A stretch of 64,000 nucleotides of DNA from Bacillus norwichensis. Its GTDB lineage: Bacteria; Bacillota; Bacilli; Bacillales; Bacillaceae_C. Both the position numbers and the translations under genes were made by a program. A model generated the notes under the pieces. The model was not told the origin of the DNA. It saw nothing but the letters and a program-made list of their open reading frames with translations, and did not search any database. The stretch's first letter is position 1; every line of letters starts with the position of its first letter. The stretch is taken from NCBI RefSeq assembly GCF_014836955.1, contig NZ_JACSPV010000016.1, forward strand, positions 26,314-90,313, read 5' to 3'. Shown in pieces: positions 37,124-45,807 of the stretch.

Positions 37124-37588
37124 ATGTCAAAGATCATTTTGGTTTTTACCAGTATGAGTGGAAATACGGAAATGATGGCAGAGGCAATTGCTGATGGTGT
37201 AGGAGAGGCAGGGAGAAAATTAGACGTAATAGATATAATGGACGGCGGGGAGGCAGCTGACCTAGAAAACTATGATGGGATTTTGCTCGGAACTTACACA
37301 TGGGCTGATGGAGAATTGCCTGATGAATTTTTGGATTTTTATGAAGAGATGGATAATGTTAATTTAACAGGAAAGAAAGCGGCGGCTTTTGGTTCTTGTA
37401 ATTCAGCTTTTCCGCAATACGGTGCAGCGGTTGACACTTTAATCGAAAAACTCGAAGACAGAGGAGCGCAAGTGTTTTCAGAAGGATTAAAAATCGAGCT
37501 AACACCAGATCAGGAAGATAAAGAGCTCTGTCGTGAGCTGGGAAAGAGTTTTGTTGCATTTTTAAATAAATACATTAGTGTTGCTTAA
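37124..37588 (+). CDS. Flavodoxin
   Basis: 154-residue flavodoxin that carries electrons on FMN. The phosphate loop VFTSMSGNTEMMAEAIADG, the aromatic loop GTYTWADGELPDEF and the second FMN loop FGSCNSAFPQYGAAVDTL are present. Flavodoxin replaces ferredoxin when iron is scarce, consistent with the Fur box upstream and similar to ykuN/ykuP of B. subtilis. GAAGGGGAG precedes the ATG. Confidence 0.95.
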   Translation: MSKIILVFTSMSGNTEMMAEAIADGVGEAGRKLDVIDIMDGGEAADLENYDGILLGTYTWADGELPDEFLDFYEEMDNVNLTGKKAAAFGSCNSAFPQYGAAVDTLIEKLEDRGAQVFSEGLKIELTPDQEDKELCRELGKSFVAFLNKYISVA

Positions 37589-37784
37589 ACCCTCTTCAGC
37601 CTTTGTTAAATAAAGGTCTTGAAAAAAGTTAGCAGAGACATGAGCGGCCGCTTTTTACTTCAGCTATGAGGCGATAGGGAGATGTGGGCACCTAGTGAGA
37701 TCTTTCCAAACAGTTTGTTCCGCGACCACGCTCAGTTTTGGATACGGCCTTCAGTTCTTTTACCCTCAAATAAATACTTTAGCA

Positions 37785-37816
37785 GGGCATTCTTTATAAA
37801 GAGAATGCTCTTTTTT
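37785..37816 (+). terminator. Terminator after the flavodoxin gene
   Basis: GGGCATTCTTTATAAAGAGAATGCTC stem-loop (one G-T pair) followed by TTTTTT, 200 bases past the flavodoxin stop. Apart from this, 37589-38030 holds no supported gene. Confidence 0.75.
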
Positions 37817-38043
37817 GCTCATCTTTCTAGATGTCCTATCTCAAGCCACAAGTCTACATATTTCAGCTCCCACAATCGCTCCGATCAATGTAATCTAGAA
37901 AATCTCAATAAAACGAAATACCTGCTACTCGCTAGATCAATGTTTTATTTATAACCATATGTCATCTTTGTTCATATTGAGTTCATAAATGTAATTTATC
38001 ATCCTTTATATTATCCGTGTTACATGAAAAAGGAGGATTTACT

Positions 38044-39051
38044 TTGGGGAATAGACAAGGAAGAAAGCCCTTGACTGCCAATGGTGATTGGGCAGTTGAA
38101 GCAAGTGGATTGGTCAAAACGTTTGGTGACAATCGTGCGGTAGATGGGGTAAATCTGAAAGTACCAGCCGGCTCCATTTACGGGGTGCTTGGTCCAAATG
38201 GCGCAGGAAAGACCACTACGATCAGAATGCTAGCGACGCTGCTGCGGCCGGACGAAGGCTCGGCTCGCATCTTCGGGTATGATTCAGTGAAGGAGGCGCA
38301 GATTGTCCGTCAATTGATTGGAGTGACTGGTCAGTATGCATCAGTTGATGAGTCACTTAGTGCTACCGAGAATCTGGTCATCTTCTCTCAATTATTGGGG
38401 CTGGGGCGTGCAGAGGCTAGGAGAAAGGCAGCGGAATTATTAGAAGAATTTGGACTATCAGAAGCCGCTAAGCGCCCATTGAAAAATTTCTCAGGTGGTA
38501 TGCGCCGCAGGTTGGATTTGGCAGCAAGTCTCATTGCACAGCCGCCACTCATCTTTTTAGATGAACCGACTACGGGGCTAGATCCGCGAACACGCAATCA
38601 AATGTGGGAGACGATGCGCCGATTGGTGAAGGAGGGTTCAACTGTCCTGTTAACAACCCAATATCTTCAAGAGGCGGATGAACTTGCTGATCGGATTGCA
38701 GTTATCGATCGTGGCTGCGTTGTTGCAGAGGGAACCGTGGATGAACTGAAAGAGACAATTGGTACTTCATCGTTGTATTTAAGTATGAAAAATCCACAAG
38801 ACATACAGAGTGCTCGTCAGATTACTGATCGAGTCCTGAAGGTTGAGTCATCTGTTTCATCAGAAGGTGGAAAAATTATTGCACCAATGGCAGATGCTGA
38901 TCGAGTTACTGATCTGCTAATCGGTCTTCGTGATGCAGGAATTCAATTGGCAGAATTAAGTGTGCAGAAACCAACCTTGGATGAGGTCTTTCTCGCCATA
39001 ACCGGGGAGGATGCTTCAAATAAATCGGAAAAAGAAGGTGAGAGAGGATGA
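38044..39051 (+). CDS. DrrA-type ABC transporter ATP-binding protein
   Basis: 335 residues. Walker A GPNGAGKTTTI, Q-loop, signature NFSGGMRRRLDLA, Walker B LIFLDEPTTGLDP and the switch His region (VLLTTQYLQEADELADR), followed by the C-terminal domain of daunorubicin-resistance DrrA proteins. TTG 38044 lies 7 bases after AAAGGAGG; the upstream GTG 38017 would place that site inside the gene. Pairs with the permease, which overlaps its end by 4 bases. Probably exports a drug or antibiotic. Confidence 0.93.
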   Translation: MGNRQGRKPLTANGDWAVEASGLVKTFGDNRAVDGVNLKVPAGSIYGVLGPNGAGKTTTIRMLATLLRPDEGSARIFGYDSVKEAQIVRQLIGVTGQYASVDESLSATENLVIFSQLLGLGRAEARRKAAELLEEFGLSEAAKRPLKNFSGGMRRRLDLAASLIAQPPLIFLDEPTTGLDPRTRNQMWETMRRLVKEGSTVLLTTQYLQEADELADRIAVIDRGCVVAEGTVDELKETIGTSSLYLSMKNPQDIQSARQITDRVLKVESSVSSEGGKIIAPMADADRVTDLLIGLRDAGIQLAELSVQKPTLDEVFLAITGEDASNKSEKEGERG

Positions 39052-39863
39052 AAAGCACTGCAATTACACCGGTTGCTGAGCGTAGGCTACGTAATAAAAC
39101 GAGCTTTGGCCAGTCTGTAAGTCATTCGTTGACGATGGCCTACCGTGGTCTTTTAAAGATTCGCCGTACGCCTGAACAATTATTTGATGTGACACTTCAG
39201 CCAATTATCTTCACTTTAATGTTTACTTATATTTTTGGCGGGGCAATTTCTGGAAACGTACAAAATTATTTGCCAGTCATTATTCCTGGTATCCTTGTTC
39301 AAACGGTCATCACGACTTCAATCGTCACTGGAGTCCAATTACGTGAGGACATGGATAAAGGCGTATTTGATCGATTCAAGTCACTGCCTATTGCGCGAAT
39401 CTCTCCGCTGGCGGGCGCTCTGTTAGCAGATACCATTCGGTATACAATCGCATCTGTGCTGACCTTTACCATGGGCTATATTATGGGCTATCGACCTGAT
39501 GGAGGGATAGGCCATGTTGCTATCGCCGCACTTCTTGTGATCGTCTGTTCTTGGGCAATCAGTTGGATTTTTGCCTTTTTTGGTGTGATCGCGCGTACAG
39601 CATCAAGTGTTCAAGGTATCTCAATGATTGTGCTGTTCCCACTCACTTTTGTTTCCAATGCATTTGTGCCGGCTGAGACGATGCCTAATTGGCTACAATG
39701 GTTTGTGAAGATCAACCCAATCTCGCATCTCGTCACTGCTGTCAGGGAACTGACCAACTCTGGAACCATCGGTTTGGACCTGACGCTCTCACTTATTGGT
39801 GCCGCAATCATTGTCGCCATTTTTGCACCACTTACCGTCCGTGCCTATATGCGAAGGACTTAA
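39048..39863 (+). CDS. DrrB-type ABC-2 permease
   Basis: 271 residues with six hydrophobic segments (for example PIIFTLMFTYIFGG, ISMIVLFPLTFVSNAFVP) and the ABC-2 signature around NPISHLVTAVRELT. Forms the membrane part of the exporter with the ATPase upstream. The following two-component system might regulate it, though a structured repeat and 260 bases separate them. Confidence 0.92.
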   Translation: MKSTAITPVAERRLRNKTSFGQSVSHSLTMAYRGLLKIRRTPEQLFDVTLQPIIFTLMFTYIFGGAISGNVQNYLPVIIPGILVQTVITTSIVTGVQLREDMDKGVFDRFKSLPIARISPLAGALLADTIRYTIASVLTFTMGYIMGYRPDGGIGHVAIAALLVIVCSWAISWIFAFFGVIARTASSVQGISMIVLFPLTFVSNAFVPAETMPNWLQWFVKINPISHLVTAVRELTNSGTIGLDLTLSLIGAAIIVAIFAPLTVRAYMRRT

Positions 39864-39918
39864 TTGTATGAAAAAGCCATGTGTTGACATCACATATTGA
39901 CTGTCATACTCTTTATTT

Positions 39919-40063
39919 AACTTTATTCAGCACAAGTCTCTCACTTCTGTAAGTAGTGAGATGAATGCGTATTGGTATTCCAATCAGTGGGGTTCAAACC
40001 CCGGCTGAATGAAGTGAAAGCCTCCAGCGGATACAACAGATTTTCAGGAAAAATTTATCGGGC
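39919..40063 (+). repeat. Structured RNA-like repeat, copy 1 (omega-RNA candidate)
   Basis: 145 bases closely similar to 63813-63957. The outer 12-base arms ACTTTATTCAGC (39920-39931) and GCTGAATGAAGT (40004-40015) pair with one G-T wobble. Inside are TCTCTCAC..GTGAGA, a GGGGTTCAAACCCC hairpin and GAAAGCCTCC. The conserved pairing and lack of an ORF suggest a folded RNA. The layout recalls the omega-RNA/right end of IS200/IS605-type TnpB elements, but no tnpB is next to it. It ends about 70 bases before a response-regulator gene. Confidence 0.6.
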
Positions 40064-40133
40064 TTAAGCTCGACAAAATCTGGGCGTAAATACGTCAAGG
40101 CGCATTTGATTAAATTATAGGGGAATGAACACA

Positions 40134-40814
40134 GTGACAAAAATATTAATTGTGGATGATGACCCTCATATTCGTGAATTAATACGCGTTCTTCTGTCTG
40201 AGGAAGGTCTAATGGTTATAGAAGCTGCAGACGGGGAAGAAGCATTGTCTATACTCGAAACAAATAAAGTTGAGCTCATTATTCTGGATATTATGATGCC
40301 AAACATGAACGGGTGGGCTTTTTGCCGTGAAATAAGAACCTATTATTCCGATACACTTCCAATCTTAATGTTAACGGCAAAAGGGGAGACAGCTCAAAAA
40401 GTAAAAGGATTTGACCTTGGGACGGATGATTATATGGTAAAGCCGTTTGCTGCGGCTGAGCTGGTTGCGCGAGTAAAAGCATTACTGAAACGTTATAAAA
40501 TCACCGTTTCTAACCAAATCGAATTAGGAAATGTCGTGATTGATCGAACTTCATATAAAGTCTATTTTGAAGATCATGATCTGACCTTGCCTCCTAAGGA
40601 GTTTGATCTGTTGTTCACACTGGCCACACACCAGCAGCAGACTCTTTCCAGGGAACAATTAATAGAAGATATTTGGGGATTTGATTACGAGGGGGATGAA
40701 CGAACTGTTGATGTTCACATTAAACGTTTACGGCAGCGATTTTCCTATGACGGTTGTCCGTTTAAAATTACTACAATCCGTGGACTAGGTTATCGGTTGG
40801 AGGTGACTCCTTGA
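40134..40814 (+). CDS. OmpR-family response regulator
   Basis: About 226 residues. Receiver with DDDPHIRE, phospho-acceptor Asp in LIILDIMMPNMNGW and KPF Lys, then a winged-helix domain (LTLPPKEFDLLFTLATHQQQ, VDVHIKRLRQRF). GTG 40134 is 10 bases after AGGGG; ATG 40125 is too close to that site. It overlaps the sensor kinase by 4 bases. Likely targets are itself and possibly the DrrAB exporter upstream. Confidence 0.93.
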   Translation: MTKILIVDDDPHIRELIRVLLSEEGLMVIEAADGEEALSILETNKVELIILDIMMPNMNGWAFCREIRTYYSDTLPILMLTAKGETAQKVKGFDLGTDDYMVKPFAAAELVARVKALLKRYKITVSNQIELGNVVIDRTSYKVYFEDHDLTLPPKEFDLLFTLATHQQQTLSREQLIEDIWGFDYEGDERTVDVHIKRLRQRFSYDGCPFKITTIRGLGYRLEVTP

Positions 40815-41884
40815 AGCTGGATGAATGGATAATGAAAGCTTTAAAATTTTTAGCTGTCATAATATCTCTGCTTTTATGCTGGTCCTTCGCTTATTGGCTA
40901 GCGTCTTGGTTTTTTGGTGCCATTCATTATACTCCTTCTGATTATGTAAGACAGTTACTCGTCTCCATTTTGGGATTTTTCCTGTTTGGTTGTTTGGTGT
41001 TTGTGATCACAAATATTAAATGGGTAAAAAATCGCCAGGAACAATTTTTGCATCCAATCATTCAGGCGATGAAAATGATGGCAGAGGGAAATTTCAATAT
41101 TGATCTTTCTTATTATCACTATCAATTCCAAGGGCGTGATCATCCCTATTCCAAGATTATTGAAAGCATTAGTGATATGGCAGATAAACTGGGAGCAATG
41201 GAGGAAATGCGGCAAGAGTTTATTTCGAATGTCTCACATGAGATCCAGTCTCCTTTAACGTCCATTAGCGGGTTTGCCCATGCGTTAAAAAATGACGAGC
41301 TAAGCCCAAATGAGCGTAAACATTATTTAAACATTATAGAATTGGAAAGTATTAGGCTTTCAAAGTTAAGTGAAAATTTATTAAAGCTCACTTCTTTGGA
41401 GTCTGATCACATTCCTTTTGACCAGCAAAGCTATCGATTAGACCGACAGCTTCGGCGAATCATTCTTGCCAATGAACCACAATGGACGGAGAAGGACATG
41501 AACATGGATATTTCTCTTGAAGCGCTAACCATCACTGCCAATGAGGACCTGATGGATCAAGTGTGGATTAACTTACTTCATAATAGTATTAAATTCACTC
41601 CTAAGGGAGGCACCATCACGGTCGAAGCAATCAAAACGGACAATAATAAACTAAAGGTAACAATAACAGATACCGGAATTGGCATGAATAAAGAAGCACT
41701 CATGCACATATTTGAGCGATTCTATAAAGCGGATCAATCAAGAAATCGCCATTCTGGAGGCAATGGTCTTGGTCTCGCCATCGTAAAAAAAATTATCGAT
41801 TTGCATAAAGGTATTATTCAAGTCCAAAGTGATCCTGGAAAAGGAACTGAAATAACCATCACACTACAACAGGCATTAGAATAA
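40811..41884 (+). CDS. Sensor histidine kinase
   Basis: 357 residues: two membrane helices (ALKFLAVIISLLLCWSFAYW and LLVSILGFFLFGCLVFVITN) with a short loop between, HAMP-like linker, HisKA with phospho-His in NVSHEIQSPLTSISG, HATPase (LLHNSIKFTPKGG, GGNGLGLAIVKKI). The small extracellular loop suggests membrane-level sensing, as in antibiotic-response kinases. Coupled to the regulator upstream. Confidence 0.93.
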   Translation: MKLDEWIMKALKFLAVIISLLLCWSFAYWLASWFFGAIHYTPSDYVRQLLVSILGFFLFGCLVFVITNIKWVKNRQEQFLHPIIQAMKMMAEGNFNIDLSYYHYQFQGRDHPYSKIIESISDMADKLGAMEEMRQEFISNVSHEIQSPLTSISGFAHALKNDELSPNERKHYLNIIELESIRLSKLSENLLKLTSLESDHIPFDQQSYRLDRQLRRIILANEPQWTEKDMNMDISLEALTITANEDLMDQVWINLLHNSIKFTPKGGTITVEAIKTDNNKLKVTITDTGIGMNKEALMHIFERFYKADQSRNRHSGGNGLGLAIVKKIIDLHKGIIQVQSDPGKGTEITITLQQALE

Positions 41885-41933
41885 ATGGTTCACATGTATG
41901 TGATTTGTACATCTTTATAAATATATCAAAGGG

Positions 41934-41975
41934 CTCACTTCCGAGTGTTTCAATGGGAGTGGGCTTAAATTTTTA
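41934..41975 (+). terminator. Weak terminator after the two-component system
   Basis: CTCACTTCC pairs with GGGAGTGGG (two G-T pairs), 12-base loop, then AAATTTTT after a short gap. Confidence 0.5.
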
Positions 41976-42187
41976 CGAGAAATAAGTATTCCTATAGAGA
42001 TTATAACCATTATCTAAAAGCCTATAATTTGGATAGGTGACCAAGAGTTCTTCTCAGCTAAACTATTAATGTTCAATGGTGGAAGAGCAGCGGTATGTAA
42101 ATTAATGCAATACCACTCATTCATATTTGTCTTTTACCCGCAAAAGGGGGCGCAATATTCACCAGGGATTCCTCGTGACATAAAAGT

Positions 42188-42218
42188 TGGGCAACCCTGC
42201 TTAAAAAATGGTTGCCCA
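42188..42218 (-). terminator. Terminator of the hybrid kinase gene
   Basis: Perfect 9-bp stem TGGGCAACC/GGTTGCCCA. On the minus strand it is followed by ACTTTTAT. It lies 15 bases past the stop. Confidence 0.75.
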
Positions 42219-42232
42219 GCTTAATTTAAAGA

Positions 42233-45200
42233 CTAATTATGTGTATCTGGAATCATAAAGGATACAGTTGTCCCTTCATTGGGCTTGCTTATAATCGATA
42301 AGCCCCTGCCGTATAATTGTGTTAGGCGTCTGTTTGTATTAGAAAGTCCAATTCCACCCGTTTCTTTTATGGACAGGTTCAGCAGATGATTGATCCTTTC
42401 TTGTTCTATCCCTATACCATTATCTTTTACTTCAATGAGTGTAAAACTTTCCTGGTGGACAATTCGAATATGAATTGTTCCCCCTTGGATTTGCTTGAGA
42501 AGTCCATGCTTAACAGCATTTTCAATCAAAGGCTGTATGGAAAGTGGTGGAAGACGCAAGCTTATATCGGGCTCAACCTCCCATACAATAGACAATCTAT
42601 TTCCAAAACGTTCCTTTTCAATATACAGATAAGCCTCGGAAAGCTTCAATTCATGCTCCAGCTCAACGAATTCCCCTGTGTTAAGAAAGTTAAAACTAAT
42701 CCGCAAATAGGATGCGAAGGCATCTCCCAGATTTCTCATTCTCTCTGGATCAATATGGCTAAGTGCCATAAGGGAATTAAGTGTGTTAAACAGAAAATGA
42801 GGATGAATCTGAGCTTGTAAATAGGCGGCTTCCATTCGTAATCGCTCATTTATGGATTGTTTTAGCGTAATGAGGGATCTGATTCGATATCTTAGCTCCA
42901 GGGCGTCTACAGGCTTGGTAACATAGTCGTTTGCTCCAGAAGAAAATCCAGTATAAATATCAGTAACCTGACTTCGAGCAGTCAGCAGTAAAATCGGAAG
43001 CTCTGATAAGGAGTACTGCTCTCTTATTTTACTTGTTAATTCGTACCCGGACATGTGCGGCATCATGACATCAGCGATTACCAGATCCCACTGCTTTGTA
43101 TCTAATAACTCCAGTACTTCGTGGGATGATTGAACCGTAGTAATATGATATGAATCCGTAGAAAGGATGCTCACAAGCACTTTCAAATTAATGGGATCAT
43201 CATCCACTATTAGGATTTTCGCTTTACTGTTCACTAATAATGGCGGTATCGCTTCAGTAGCGGCTATTTCATTGATAGCCGTGTCTGAGAAAAGGAATCC
43301 GGGAGATTCATCCTTCGGCCAATCTTGAACTGAATAAGGTTGCTCTGTTTGTTTAGATGAAGGAGCCTTCGATATATCCGTCACCTCAGCTAACGGAAGA
43401 TCAAAACTGAAAACGGATCCTTCACCAAGTGTGGAACTAACGGTTAAAGTACCTCCATGTAATTCAACCAATTGTTTGCTTATGTTTAAACCAAGGCCAA
43501 CCCCTCTGCCGTCCTTACTGCTATTGGGCCCTTGTTCGTAAGGAAGAAATAACTTCTTCAACGTTTCCTCATCCATTCCAATCCCGGTATCAGAGACTTG
43601 TATTATGGCCCGACCGTTCTTTATTTCGGCAGAAATAGAAATTGTTCCTTTTTCCGTAAATTTGAGGGCGTTATGTAATAAGTTATACAAAATTTGGACC
43701 AATCTTTTCTCATCTGCCAGAACTGCGGGCATTGAATCAGAAATATGGGGGGTTAACTGGACGGACTTACCTTTAGCCATATATTTCAACATAGCGATAA
43801 CACCAGGAACGATAGATTGAATGTGCAAAGGAGATTGTTGCAGTACAATGCGATGTTCCCGAAGACGTGCAGCATCTAGAAGGTCATCTAGCATATAAGA
43901 CATGCGGCGGCTTACGTATACAAGTAACTCCATATCCTTAACACTACTGGCATCCATCCTGCTTTTTTCCTTAGTGATAACGGTTTGTGCAATGTTGGTA
44001 ATACCGTGCAGCGGCGTCCTTAGTTCATGTGATGTATTAGCGAGAAACTGGTCCTTTACCTTGTTGGATCTCTGTAGTTGCTCAGTGAGTTCGGCATTCT
44101 CATGGCCTTTGCGAAAGTATTGTTTGAACCAATACGATGAAAACCCAGTAATAGCCACGATAATATCAATCGGGTAATAAACCGTGGTGATATTCATATA
44201 ATGATCCACTTGGCTCCAAATCAGGTTAGATAAGATACCTGCAGCAGATAGGAGCAAAAATACAATATCCTTGTATGTTTGATGTTTAAAAATCATCGTT
44301 CCTATTGTATGAATAAACCAAGCAAGTGGAATCCCATAAAATATATTAAAAATGTTGTAATGGACTATTCCATTTACCCAAGAAGCAGGTGAAACGATGA
44401 AAAATCCAGTAAGTCCTGTTAGCGCATAAATATAAATCCTGATCCATCTATTTCGCTGTGGAGCCAATGCAAACTTTCTGAAAATAAGAAAGGTTAAGAG
44501 GTTTCCCCATAATAAAGAGAGCAGCTTGATTTTAAGTGCCCATGAGTAATTTAAGGGCAGCCAGAGTAAAAGGATGTTATCATTACCAATCATAATGGAT
44601 ATTCCAGTTGCCAACATGAGCAGAAATGCAATGAAAAACGCTCGTTCATTCCGATTAAAAAAATAAAGAATACAAGCATATAATCCGTGAAGCATTAGGA
44701 TAAGAAATGTAGTGAGCTGAAAGCCGATGGAATACCAACGCACATAATCAATCGAGGCCTGAGAACCAAAACGGATGGACTCCAAGATACCCCCATTAAA
44801 AGGATTGTCGAAATTGGATACATGGATAATCAGCTCGATTTCTTTTGTACCTGTCTGCGTATAAGTCGCAGTATAAGAGGTGTTATTTGGTACATATTCA
44901 CTCGCTCTCTTTGCAGGCCTGCCAAAACTGTTCTCAGCTTGTCCGTTTAATTCGACGCGGGATGCCGCTTCGAATCGTTGAAACCAGAATGCAAGGGGGA
45001 CAACAGCTGGATCCATTAAAATGCGCAAACGGTATGTCCCGTGCCCATATGAAGAATTGGAGTGATTATCCAACTCTTCTTCCCAATCTCCAGGAACATG
45101 GATTTTACGGGAAGTATAATCCTTCGATTGGATATCCTCTCCAGAAATGAACACTCCAGGATAAAATTCCCATTCACCGTCTAAATAAAAGGAGGGGGAG

Positions 45201-45385
45201 TTTTCCAAATCTATGCCACGCAGGTCCATTACCCCATCAATGATTTGCGGCTGTTTTGATGTATAGAACAGCTTGGACCATGTAAAACGCAAGGATATGA
45301 GAATGATAAAAATTGATATAAAAATAAGTAAATAGTGTAATGAGCTTTTCTTTTTAATACGTATCATACCAAAAAAGTTCGACAT
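42233..45385 (-). CDS. Large hybrid sensor kinase: 7TM-DISM, HisKA, receiver, LytS-type kinase
   Basis: 1050 residues. Membrane helix (YLLIFISIFIILISLRF), extracellular jelly-roll DISM domain (DGEWEFYPGVF to about residue 210), seven membrane helices (220-410), HisKA with TSHELRTPLHGITN and HATPase (VGLGLNISKQLVELHGG), a receiver (KILIVDDDPINLK, phospho-acceptor Asp in LVIADVMMPHMSG, KPVDA), and a second kinase core of the LytS/His_kinase type (QIHPHFLFNTLNSLMAL) with its own HATPase (LIENAVKHGLL). Two kinase chemistries lie in one chain with no separate regulator beside it. The family probably senses a carbohydrate or other small ligand. The start lacks an ideal ribosome binding site. Confidence 0.93.
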   Translation of the reverse strand: MSNFFGMIRIKKKSSLHYLLIFISIFIILISLRFTWSKLFYTSKQPQIIDGVMDLRGIDLENSPSFYLDGEWEFYPGVFISGEDIQSKDYTSRKIHVPGDWEEELDNHSNSSYGHGTYRLRILMDPAVVPLAFWFQRFEAASRVELNGQAENSFGRPAKRASEYVPNNTSYTATYTQTGTKEIELIIHVSNFDNPFNGGILESIRFGSQASIDYVRWYSIGFQLTTFLILMLHGLYACILYFFNRNERAFFIAFLLMLATGISIMIGNDNILLLWLPLNYSWALKIKLLSLLWGNLLTFLIFRKFALAPQRNRWIRIYIYALTGLTGFFIVSPASWVNGIVHYNIFNIFYGIPLAWFIHTIGTMIFKHQTYKDIVFLLLSAAGILSNLIWSQVDHYMNITTVYYPIDIIVAITGFSSYWFKQYFRKGHENAELTEQLQRSNKVKDQFLANTSHELRTPLHGITNIAQTVITKEKSRMDASSVKDMELLVYVSRRMSYMLDDLLDAARLREHRIVLQQSPLHIQSIVPGVIAMLKYMAKGKSVQLTPHISDSMPAVLADEKRLVQILYNLLHNALKFTEKGTISISAEIKNGRAIIQVSDTGIGMDEETLKKLFLPYEQGPNSSKDGRGVGLGLNISKQLVELHGGTLTVSSTLGEGSVFSFDLPLAEVTDISKAPSSKQTEQPYSVQDWPKDESPGFLFSDTAINEIAATEAIPPLLVNSKAKILIVDDDPINLKVLVSILSTDSYHITTVQSSHEVLELLDTKQWDLVIADVMMPHMSGYELTSKIREQYSLSELPILLLTARSQVTDIYTGFSSGANDYVTKPVDALELRYRIRSLITLKQSINERLRMEAAYLQAQIHPHFLFNTLNSLMALSHIDPERMRNLGDAFASYLRISFNFLNTGEFVELEHELKLSEAYLYIEKERFGNRLSIVWEVEPDISLRLPPLSIQPLIENAVKHGLLKQIQGGTIHIRIVHQESFTLIEVKDNGIGIEQERINHLLNLSIKETGGIGLSNTNRRLTQLYGRGLSIISKPNEGTTVSFMIPDTHN

Positions 45386-45691
45386 AGCTTGAAAAAATTC
45401 CTTTATTTAACAATTTTTATAAGGAGATAGATTTTGAGAGGTTCAATTAATTTATGTAGATGTACAAGTGAAAATCGACTTCACTTTCATGAATAATGAA
45501 TACAAAGACCCGATCAAGGTGCGAGAGTCAGCTCTAAATTCATCATTACAAAGGATTTATATCGACATTCTATCATAAAAAATGTATTCAGTAATACGTT
45601 CGTCAATTGGTATACCTATTTAAAAATAGATTAGGCCAGTCCCATTGTGCTGATAGATTCCCCTGAGGAATTTAGTTTCATGGGTTTAATG

Positions 45692-45731
45692 AAAAATCTG
45701 GTGGAAAGCTGTGACTCTCCACCAGATTTTA
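45692..45731. terminator. Bidirectional terminator after the yjiH-like gene
   Basis: Perfect 13-bp stem AAAATCTGGTGGA/TCCACCAGATTTT with a 12-base loop and A/T-rich ends on both sides. The rest of the 45386-45807 gap holds no supported gene. Confidence 0.8.
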
Positions 45732-45807
45732 GGGAATTCTATAAAGCCCCGGAAAATGAGGCCCTGGTTAATCAGCAGGTCCTCTATTTGATAGTTGGTA
45801 AGTATAA

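Noticed and set aside
37682..37954. 90-residue frame after the flavodoxin gene
   Set aside because: No ribosome binding site or homology, and it runs straight through the terminator hairpin at 37785-37816.
40000..40004. GGTTCAAACCCC in the structured repeats read as a tRNA T-arm
   Set aside because: No acceptor stem, anticodon arm or CCA-like end at tRNA distances.
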